Positions 1 through 4,889 of a stretch of 5,653 nucleotides of DNA are shown piece by piece. The stretch spans positions 1 through 5,653 of the forward strand of contig QMMZ01000166.1 of assembly GCA_003647525.1 (NCBI GenBank). Direction: 5' to 3'. How positions within the stretch are numbered: the first letter of the stretch is position 1; each line of letters starts with the position of its first letter. The DNA is from Deltaproteobacteria bacterium. Lineage in GTDB: Bacteria > Desulfobacterota > Desulfobacteria > Desulfobacterales > ETH-SRB1. The notes beneath the pieces are model-generated. The model ran no database searches, was not told the origin of the DNA, and was given only the letters and a program-made list of their open reading frames with translations. The translations under genes were made by a program, and so were the position numbers.

Positions 1-97
1 ATTATTATATAAGTATGAATGTATCGTCTCGCTTTGCTGCGAATCGGAATATAATAGTCAGTATTTATTATCAGTAAATAGCTTTCAAATCAGAGCT

Positions 98-142
98 GTT
101 CCACGTTTTTTGAATAGGATACGTTCCATCCTCTTTTTGAAT
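98..142. repeat. imperfect direct repeat in the leader
   Basis: Two copies of a GTTCCA...TTTTTGAAT unit lie at 98-115 and 123-142, differing by a 2-nt indel and a few substitutions. Both begin with GTTCCA and end with TTTTTGAAT. It could be a remnant of duplicated coding sequence (the minus strand reads with a repeated Ile-Gln-Lys) or chance in AT-rich DNA. No function is assigned. Confidence 0.35.
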
Positions 143-193
143 TTTTCGCATTTATTTCGCAAGATACTGTATATCGTAAGGCATAATTTCAAA

Positions 194-219
194 TTGTCAA
201 TATAGTTCTACAAGATAAT
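194..219 (+). promoter_or_regulatory. weak sigma-70-like promoter candidate
   Basis: TTGTCA at 194-199 matches the -35 consensus at five of six positions and GATAAT at 214-219 matches the -10 consensus at five of six. The spacer is only 14 nt, well short of the usual 16-18, so this may not be functional. An alternative pair is TTGCAT (246-251) and TATTAT (268-273) with a 16-nt spacer, which would start transcription only about 15 nt before the ATG at 295. Both are guesses from consensus matching. Confidence 0.2.
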
Positions 220-222
220 TTA

Positions 223-262
223 TATTGCATTTTATTTGTTATTTATTGCATATTTTATTGCA
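223..262 (+). repeat. three direct copies of TATTGCA
   Basis: TATTGCA occurs at 223-229, 244-250 and 256-262, in the same orientation, spaced 21 and 12 nt start to start, in the last 75 nt before the first gene. The first two copies are also followed by T/A-rich TTTTATT-like sequence. Start-to-start distances near one and two helical turns would suit an operator, but the base composition makes chance recurrence plausible. Confidence 0.3.
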
Positions 263-294
263 GTTATTATTATACCGTGATATTTAACATTTTT

Positions 295-876
295 ATGCAA
301 CTCAAACTTAGCAAAATAGCTAAAATTCAAAGCGGTTACATCAGTCGCGTGAAAATCGAGTTCCGAAAAGACGGCACTCATTTTCTTATGCGGGCAAGGG
401 ATGTTGATGCTCATCACCTGACCTATCGGAGAGATTCCCTGATTCGCTTTAATCCCGCCATGTCTCGTAATGACTGGATTTTAAATGCAGGGGATATCCT
501 GTTTATGGCCCGTGGAGCACGAAATTTCTCAGTTATGCTTCAAGAAATACCTGACAACTTATTGGCCGCAGCCTGTTTTTTTATTGTGCGTGTGAAGAGA
601 AAGGATGTTATGCCGGCTTATCTGTGCTGGTATCTTAACCAGGTTCCTGTAGAACGCTACCTGCTTCGTCATAGCGGCAGAGGTGTACATATGCCGGTAG
701 TCAGACGATCAACACTGGAAAAAATAGACATTCCTATGCCTCCACTAGAAATTCAGAAAAAAATTGTTGAAATGAACGCTCTTATGAAGAACGAACAGGA
801 ATTGATAGAAAAACTGGCTGAAAAACGGAGGGCCTTTATAACAGCCGCCTGCCTGCGAACAGTTAGGAATTCCTGA
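295..876 (+). CDS. single-TRD (half-length) HsdS-like specificity protein
   Basis: This 193-residue protein looks like one half of a type I R-M specificity subunit: one target-recognition domain followed by one conserved coiled-coil helix. The TRD opens with LSKIAKIQSG (residues 5-14), has the typical GDILFMARG turn (66-74) and YLCWYLNQ (109-116), and ends with IDIPMPPLEIQKKIVEMN (144-161). A charged helix (about 151-187) would contact HsdM or pair with a second copy. A complete HsdS is about 400 residues with two TRDs, so this is a genuine half-S or a specialised short family. I recall stand-alone half-S proteins of about 190 residues with a similar CLR(A/T)VR tail near methyltransferase genes, so a decay product is less likely. 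The helix lacks the LLTG motif seen in the full HsdS of this operon. The start is uncertain: ATG 295 fits the family N-terminus, while GTG 277 would add six residues. Neither has a clear Shine-Dalgarno. hsdM follows after 17 nt. Confidence 0.82.
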   Translation: MQLKLSKIAKIQSGYISRVKIEFRKDGTHFLMRARDVDAHHLTYRRDSLIRFNPAMSRNDWILNAGDILFMARGARNFSVMLQEIPDNLLAAACFFIVRVKRKDVMPAYLCWYLNQVPVERYLLRHSGRGVHMPVVRRSTLEKIDIPMPPLEIQKKIVEMNALMKNEQELIEKLAEKRRAFITAACLRTVRNS

Positions 877-880
877 TATA

Positions 881-886
881 TGAGGA
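881..886 (+). promoter_or_regulatory. ribosome binding site of hsdM
   Basis: TGAGGA lies 7 nt before the ATG at 894 and supports that start. Its AGGA (883-886) is complementary to TCCT at 871-874, which overlaps the stop codon of the preceding gene. The possible 4-bp stem with an 8-nt loop is weak. Confidence 0.7.
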
Positions 887-893
887 TATTGAT

Positions 894-2432
894 ATGAATG
901 ATCAACAAAAACGCGATACTATTTTTAATAGGATCTGGCAGGCCTGCGATACCTTTCGCGGCGTTATAGATCCTGGTCAATACAAAGATTATATCTTAAC
1001 CATGCTTTTTGTGAAGTATCTCAGTGATATTCACAAATCCAAAGTAGCTGAATTTGAGAAAAAATACAAAGGAAATAAAATTCGCATAGAGCGGGTATTA
1101 GGCCGAGAACGTTTTATTATCCCACAAATTGAAATAAAGGACAAAGACGGAAAGGTCGAAGAGCGTTTTGGGGCGACATTTGACAGCTTATATGAAAGGC
1201 GAAAAAAATCAAATATAGGTGAACTGATTAACATACTGCTGGAACATATAGAAGATTCCAACAAGGGCAAGTTGCACAACGTTTTCAGGAATATTGATTT
1301 TAACAGCGAGGCCAACCTTGGTCAAACGCGCCAGCGAAATACGCGCCTGCAAAACCTGCTTCAGGATATTGTTGATTTGGATTTGAGACCGGAATCCATC
1401 GGCCATATGGATATAATCGGAGATGTATATGAGTACTTGATTGAAAAGTTTGCAGCTACAGCCGGAAAAAAGGCAGGCGAGTTTTATACGCCGGCAGAAG
1501 TCTCGGAAACACTTGCCCGCTTAGTGGCTCCGAAACCCGGCGACCGAATATGTGATCCTGCCTGCGGTTCAGGCTCTTTGTTGATAAGAACCGCCAAACA
1601 GGTGGGATCGGATGACTATTCCATTTACGGACAGGAAATGAACGGAAGTACCTGGGCGCTGTGCAAAATGAACATGTTCCTGCATGATATTGATTCCGCA
1701 CATATTGAGTGGGAGGATACGATCAGGCAACCTTTATTTGTGGAAAACGGCGCTTTGATGAAGTTCGACGTGGTGATTGCCAATCCACCCTTCAGCCTGG
1801 ACAAGTGGGGACAGGAAATTGCATCAGAAGACCGCTACGGTCGCTTTTATAGAGGCATTCCGCCCAAAAGCAAGGGCGACTGGGCCTTTGTATGCCATAT
1901 GCTGGCAACGGCTGTCGAGGGAAAGGGGCGTGTCGGAGTTGTTGTGCCTCATGGAGTCCTGTTTCGAGGTGGGCAGGAAGGCAAAATACGGGAAGCAGTA
2001 ATCAGAGAAAACCTGCTTGATGCAGTAATCGGACTTCCGGCAAACCTTTTTTTCGGTACAGGTATTCCTGCTACGCTGATAATTTTTGACAAGGCTCGCA
2101 AACACAACGGCAAAGGTAAGGTGCTTTTTATTGACGCCAGCCGGGAATTTGAAAACGCTACAAACCAAAACAAGCTAAGAATACAGGATATAGAAAAGAT
2201 AGTTGATACATTCAGAAAGAAAAAAACAATAGAAAAATATTCCAATCTGGCAACCTATAAAGGAATTGAAGAAAACGAGTTCAACCTCAATATCCCCCGG
2301 TATGTGGACACTTTTGAGGAAGAGGAAGAAATTGATATCCCGGCAGTTCAAAAAGAAATCAAACAGATTGAATCCGAACTGGCTGAAACACAGGCAAAAA
2401 TGAACGGGTACCTGAAGGAATTGGGGTTCTAA
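894..2432 (+). CDS. hsdM: type I R-M DNA methyltransferase (modification) subunit HsdM
   Basis: HsdM transfers a methyl group from S-adenosylmethionine to adenine N6 within the target chosen by HsdS; an M2S complex methylates and, with HsdR, restricts. The 512-residue length is normal. Domains in order: helical HsdM N-terminal domain (about 8-150, with FNRIWQACDTFRG at 11-23 and YILTMLFVKYLSD at 33-45); N6-adenine methyltransferase domain (about 165-470) with GEFYTP (motif X, 195-200), the SAM-binding DPACGSGSLL (motif I, 221-230), YGQEMN (245-250), catalytic NPPF (motif IV, 297-300) and GRVGVVVPHGVLF (345-357); then a charged C-terminal helix (about 480-510) suited to packing on the HsdS helices. 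All catalytic motifs are intact, so it should be active. A good Shine-Dalgarno precedes the ATG. It lies 17 nt after the half-S gene and 2 nt before the DUF1016 gene. Having an S-type gene upstream and a nuclease before hsdS is not the classic hsdR-hsdM-hsdS order. Confidence 0.97.
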   Translation: MNDQQKRDTIFNRIWQACDTFRGVIDPGQYKDYILTMLFVKYLSDIHKSKVAEFEKKYKGNKIRIERVLGRERFIIPQIEIKDKDGKVEERFGATFDSLYERRKKSNIGELINILLEHIEDSNKGKLHNVFRNIDFNSEANLGQTRQRNTRLQNLLQDIVDLDLRPESIGHMDIIGDVYEYLIEKFAATAGKKAGEFYTPAEVSETLARLVAPKPGDRICDPACGSGSLLIRTAKQVGSDDYSIYGQEMNGSTWALCKMNMFLHDIDSAHIEWEDTIRQPLFVENGALMKFDVVIANPPFSLDKWGQEIASEDRYGRFYRGIPPKSKGDWAFVCHMLATAVEGKGRVGVVVPHGVLFRGGQEGKIREAVIRENLLDAVIGLPANLFFGTGIPATLIIFDKARKHNGKGKVLFIDASREFENATNQNKLRIQDIEKIVDTFRKKKTIEKYSNLATYKGIEENEFNLNIPRYVDTFEEEEEIDIPAVQKEIKQIESELAETQAKMNGYLKELGF

Positions 2433-2434
2433 TC

Positions 2435-3589
2435 ATGAGTCGTAAAAGTAACCGCAAAGAGACACGAGAAAAACGAAAAACCGGAGATAGAACTGTGCCG
2501 GGTGATGCTTTGACTGTTGTCCACACCCGTGAATACGGCAGTCTCGTAGTTGATATCACCAAGCTGTTGGAAAACTCCCGTCGTACCTCAGCGCGAAGCG
2601 TCAATGCCATTATGACCGCAACTTACTGGGAAATCGGCCGCCGTATTGTGGAATTCGAGCAAAAGGGTGAAAAGCGGGCTGAGTACGGAAAGGCTATCAT
2701 TGAAAGGCTGTCGTCAGATTTGAGTTCAAAGTTCGGACGTGGATTCTCGCGCCAGAATTTGCAGCAAATGCGGCAATTCTACCTTTCCTTTCCATCAGAA
2801 CGAATTTGCCAGACACCGTCTGGCAAATCCACCCTTGCTCAAACGGCTTCCTGCTTTCCACTCCCCTGGTCAGCCTATGTACGCCTATTGGCTGTAAAGA
2901 ACGAGCATGCCCGCCGGTTTTATGAAACCGAGGCCATCCAGGGAGGCTGGTCAGTACGACAACTCGACCGGCAGATCAATTCTCAGTTCTACGAGCGCAC
3001 CGCCCTGTCAAAGAATAAGGCGTCCATGCTTGCTAAGGGGTCGCAGACGCAGTTTGACGATACGGTAACACCGGAGGAAGGGATCAAGGATCCGTATGTC
3101 CTTGAATTCCTTGGGCTCAAGAACGAGTATTCGGAAAGTGACCTGGAAGAGGCGCTCATTCGGCATTTGGAGACTTTCCTCCTGGAATTGGGAGGGGATT
3201 TCTGTTTTATTGGCCGACAGAAACGCCTGCGCATTGGAGACGAGTGGTATCGGGTGGATCTGGTCTTTTTTCAACGACGCCTTCGTTGCCTTGTGCTGAT
3301 CGATCTGAAACTGGGAAAGTTTACACATGCCGATGCCGGACAGATGCATGTGTACCTCAATTACGCCCGTAAGCATTGGATGCAGCCCCAGGAAAATCCG
3401 CCCGTAGGTTTAATTCTTTGCGCTCAAAAGGACTCGGCGCTGGCAAGGTATGCGCTGGAAGGCCTGCCTAACAAAGTGATGGCAGCGGAATACAAAACTG
3501 TGTTGCCGGACGAAAAGCTGATTGCCGGGGAGCTGGAACGAACAAGGAAAATTCTTGAATCAAGAAAATTACGAAATACACCGGAATAG
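2435..3589 (+). CDS. PDDEXK nuclease domain protein, YhcG/DUF1016 family
   Basis: This is a predicted DNA nuclease of 384 residues, usual for the family. After a basic, probably disordered N-terminus (1-30) comes the DUF1016 N-terminal helical domain: YWEIGRRIVEFEQ (64-76), AEYGKAIIERLSSDL (82-96) and FGRGFSRQNLQQMRQFYLSFP (100-120). After a linker, SAYVRLLAVKN (146-156) and GGWSVRQLDRQINSQFYER (170-188) lead into a C-terminal PD-(D/E)XK fold: an acidic helix with E238/E239 and E246, D275 in YRVDLVFF, D290 and K292 in LIDLKLGKF, and Q303 in AGQMHVYLNY. The D...DxK set is intact, so nuclease activity is expected; the substrate is unknown. Such genes are often found inside type I R-M operons between hsdM and hsdS, where they are taken to be accessory defence genes. 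It begins 2 nt after the hsdM stop behind a weak GGGG Shine-Dalgarno, suggesting translational coupling. Oddities: a perfect palindrome in the linker (2804-2828), and a C-terminal tail (about 376-384) encoded partly by repeat sequence. Confidence 0.92.
   Translation: MSRKSNRKETREKRKTGDRTVPGDALTVVHTREYGSLVVDITKLLENSRRTSARSVNAIMTATYWEIGRRIVEFEQKGEKRAEYGKAIIERLSSDLSSKFGRGFSRQNLQQMRQFYLSFPSERICQTPSGKSTLAQTASCFPLPWSAYVRLLAVKNEHARRFYETEAIQGGWSVRQLDRQINSQFYERTALSKNKASMLAKGSQTQFDDTVTPEEGIKDPYVLEFLGLKNEYSESDLEEALIRHLETFLLELGGDFCFIGRQKRLRIGDEWYRVDLVFFQRRLRCLVLIDLKLGKFTHADAGQMHVYLNYARKHWMQPQENPPVGLILCAQKDSALARYALEGLPNKVMAAEYKTVLPDEKLIAGELERTRKILESRKLRNTPE
2804..2828. repeat. perfect 11-bp inverted repeat inside the DUF1016 gene
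   Basis: ATTTGCCAGAC at 2804-2814 and its exact reverse complement at 2818-2828 flank a 3-nt loop (ACC). The element is in frame, begins exactly on codon 124, and encodes ICQTPSGK (124-131), in the linker between the DUF1016 N-terminal domain and the next helix. No T-run follows, so it is not an intrinsic terminator. An inserted small palindromic element or a hairpin acting on mRNA are both possible. Confidence 0.9.
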
Positions 3590-3627
3590 ATTTTACCTCT
3601 TTCGTGTATTTCGTGTGGTCCGTGGTT
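3571..3627. repeat. dispersed-type repeat at the DUF1016/hsdS junction
   Basis: ACGAAATACAC at 3571-3581, inside the last codons of the DUF1016 gene, is the exact reverse complement of 3604-3614, with 22 nt between. The right half continues as a degenerate tandem of 9-mers: 3601-3609, 3610-3618 and 3619-3627, the middle one being TTCGTGTGG. Sequences of this TTCGTG-rich type are, to my recollection, scattered through intergenic regions of several environmental bacteria. A 15-bp palindrome (TTCTTGA-A-TCAAGAA, 3552-3566) lies just upstream. There is no proper T-run after the stem, so a terminator is unlikely and the downstream genes probably stay on the same transcript. Confidence 0.65.
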
Positions 3628-3644
3628 AAATATAAGGTAAAAGT

Positions 3645-4877
3645 GTGAGCAAACGGAACAAAAAGAGGCCGGGATATAAAAAAACCAAGGGGTGGTGGAT
3701 TCCAAAGGAGTGGGACGTTAACTCACTAGGATCATTTGGCTTGTTTTCGAAAGGAAAGGGAATTTCTAATACCGAAAAAAAAGAAACAGGTATTCCATGT
3801 ATTACCTATGGGGATATTTATACAAAACATGATTTTATTATTAAGGAATTTCAGTCCTTTATTGATACAGAAACAACTCAAACAAGTCAAAAAATTAAAA
3901 AGAATGACATTCTTTTTGCTGGTTCTGGTGAAACCTTAGATGAGATTGGAAAATGTGTGGCGTACACAAAAAATGTGGAAGCCTATGCTGGAGGTGATAT
4001 TGTCATTTTTAGTCCAAATAGGGTTGACTGTATTTATTTATCGTATGCGCTGAATAGTGATTTAATAACCAAACACAGAAGAAGATTGGGACAAGGTCAT
4101 TCGGTAGTCCACATTTATTCTAGCGGCTTAAAAACATTACATGTTCCATTTCCCCCTCTCCCTGAACAGAGAAAAATCGCCGAGATTCTTTCCACTTGGG
4201 ATGAAACCATCGAACAGACGCGCAAGCTCATCGATGCAAAAAAACGCCGCAAAAAAGCCCTTATGCAGCAACTGCTAACAGGGAAGAAGCGACTGCCTGG
4301 ATTCAGCAAAAAATGGAATGAATCTTATCTTGGAGATCTTTTTGATGAAAGAAAAGAAATAAGATTTAATCATTTGCCGCTCTTAGCGATCACAGGAGAT
4401 CGTGGAGTTATCCCAGCTTCAGAAATTGAAAGGAAGGACTCATCCAGCTCAGATAAATCAAAATACAAGCGAATCGCACCAGGCGATATTGGTTATAACA
4501 CTATGCGAATGTGGCAGGGCGTATCGGCAGTTTCCGATTTAGAGGGAATTGTAAGTCCTGCTTATACTATATGTGTCCCAAAGAAAGGTGCCTATACAAA
4601 ATTTATGGGATACTTTTTCAAATTTACTCCTATAGTCAACCTGTTCCGGAGATACTCACAAGGGCTGGTTAATGATACACTGAACCTTAAGTTTAACAAC
4701 TTTGCCCGAATCAAAGTAAAAATACCAGATACTGAGGAACAAATATCTATTGCCGAAGTCCTTTCTGTTGCAAATCTTGAAATTAATGTCTTAGAAAATA
4801 AACTCACTGCTCTCGAAAAACAAAAACGTGGCCTTATGCAGAAATTGCTGACAGGTGAGATAAGAGTTAAAACATAG
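3645..4877 (+). CDS. hsdS: type I R-M specificity subunit HsdS, two TRDs
   Basis: HsdS chooses the bipartite DNA target and holds the HsdM and HsdR subunits. At 410 residues it is full length. Order: short basic N-terminus with WWIPKEWDVNSLGSF (17-31); TRD1 (about 23-168, with KKNDILFAGSG at 85-95); central conserved helix PPLPEQRKIAEILSTWDETI (170-189) to LMQQLLTGKKRLPGF (206-220); TRD2 (about 225-360, with IAPGDIGYNTMRMW at 277-290); and a distal conserved helix from EEQISIAEVLS (364-374) to LMQKLLTGEIRV (397-408). The two helices repeat each other, as expected of the circular HsdS fold. The start is GTG with AAGG at 3634-3637, 7 nt before it. TRD1 DNA is much more AT-rich than the neighbouring genes (15 of 60 G+C at 3841-3900), typical of TRD exchange. 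An A8 tract (3775-3782) in TRD1 and A7/A6 tracts (4238-4244, 4251-4256) in the central helix are possible slippage sites. hsdR starts 9 nt after the stop. Confidence 0.96.
   Translation: MSKRNKKRPGYKKTKGWWIPKEWDVNSLGSFGLFSKGKGISNTEKKETGIPCITYGDIYTKHDFIIKEFQSFIDTETTQTSQKIKKNDILFAGSGETLDEIGKCVAYTKNVEAYAGGDIVIFSPNRVDCIYLSYALNSDLITKHRRRLGQGHSVVHIYSSGLKTLHVPFPPLPEQRKIAEILSTWDETIEQTRKLIDAKKRRKKALMQQLLTGKKRLPGFSKKWNESYLGDLFDERKEIRFNHLPLLAITGDRGVIPASEIERKDSSSSDKSKYKRIAPGDIGYNTMRMWQGVSAVSDLEGIVSPAYTICVPKKGAYTKFMGYFFKFTPIVNLFRRYSQGLVNDTLNLKFNNFARIKVKIPDTEEQISIAEVLSVANLEINVLENKLTALEKQKRGLMQKLLTGEIRVKT
4259..4283 (+). repeat. hsdS internal direct repeat, copy 1 (central conserved region)
   Basis: This 25-nt stretch encodes part of LMQQLLTG at the end of the central helix and matches 4832-4856 at 21 of 25 positions. 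Such paired conserved segments flank TRD2 and are natural sites for homologous exchange or deletion of a TRD. Confidence 0.75.
4832..4856 (+). repeat. hsdS internal direct repeat, copy 2 (distal conserved region)
   Basis: Partner of 4259-4283, encoding LMQKLLTG in the distal helix. Recombination between the copies would delete about 573 nt (191 codons, in frame) and leave a single-TRD HsdS about the size of the half-S at the head of the operon. Confidence 0.75.
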
Positions 4878-4889
4878 GAGAATCCTATG
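4873..4889 (+). promoter_or_regulatory. hairpin enclosing the hsdS stop, hsdR Shine-Dalgarno and hsdR start codon
   Basis: CATAGGA (4873-4879), loop GAA, TCCTATG (4883-4889) form a perfect 7-bp stem. The left arm holds the hsdS TAG stop (4875-4877) and most of the hsdR Shine-Dalgarno AGGAG (4876-4880); the right arm ends in the hsdR ATG (4887-4889). If the mRNA folds this way, the binding site and start codon are masked, and only a ribosome finishing hsdS would open them. The pairing is seen directly; the coupling role is inferred. Confidence 0.6.

Larger units (their letters stand above)
1..294. other. AT-rich non-coding leader upstream of the operon
   Basis: No convincing gene lies here. 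The stretch is strongly AT-rich, has stops in all frames, and is the only place in the window for the operon promoter. It holds an imperfect direct repeat (98-142), a weak promoter-like pair (194-219) and three copies of TATTGCA (223-262), listed separately. I see no strong intrinsic terminator of an upstream gene. On the minus strand a 26-codon frame (151 down to 71) reads like protein but has no Shine-Dalgarno and no visible relative, so it is not called as a gene. The upstream neighbour is outside the window. Confidence 0.6.

Noticed and set aside
71..151. 26-codon minus-strand frame starting MRKIQKEDGTYPIQK and ending DLKAIY
   Set aside because: It reads like protein, and the same frame continues upstream past a stop with protein-like residues, so it might be a decayed gene end. 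But it has no Shine-Dalgarno, is very short, and I recognise no family.
277..294. GTG at 277 as the start of the half-S protein
   Set aside because: It is in frame and possible, but the family-like N-terminus begins at the ATG at 295; neither has a Shine-Dalgarno, so this stays open.
865..886. AGGAATTCCT palindrome (865-874) and possible TCCT/AGGA pairing that could mask the hsdM Shine-Dalgarno
   Set aside because: The 10-bp palindrome has no loop, and the alternative stem is only 4 bp with an 8-nt loop. It is far weaker than the hairpin at hsdR.
1824..2168. Minus-strand open frame of 114 codons inside hsdM
   Set aside because: It lies opposite an intact methyltransferase gene with all motifs in place, and its translation shows no domain or sensible composition.
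3552..3630. Intrinsic terminator after the DUF1016 gene
   Set aside because: The stems are AT-rich and not followed by a T-run at the right distance, and hsdS and hsdR would need a new promoter that I do not see.
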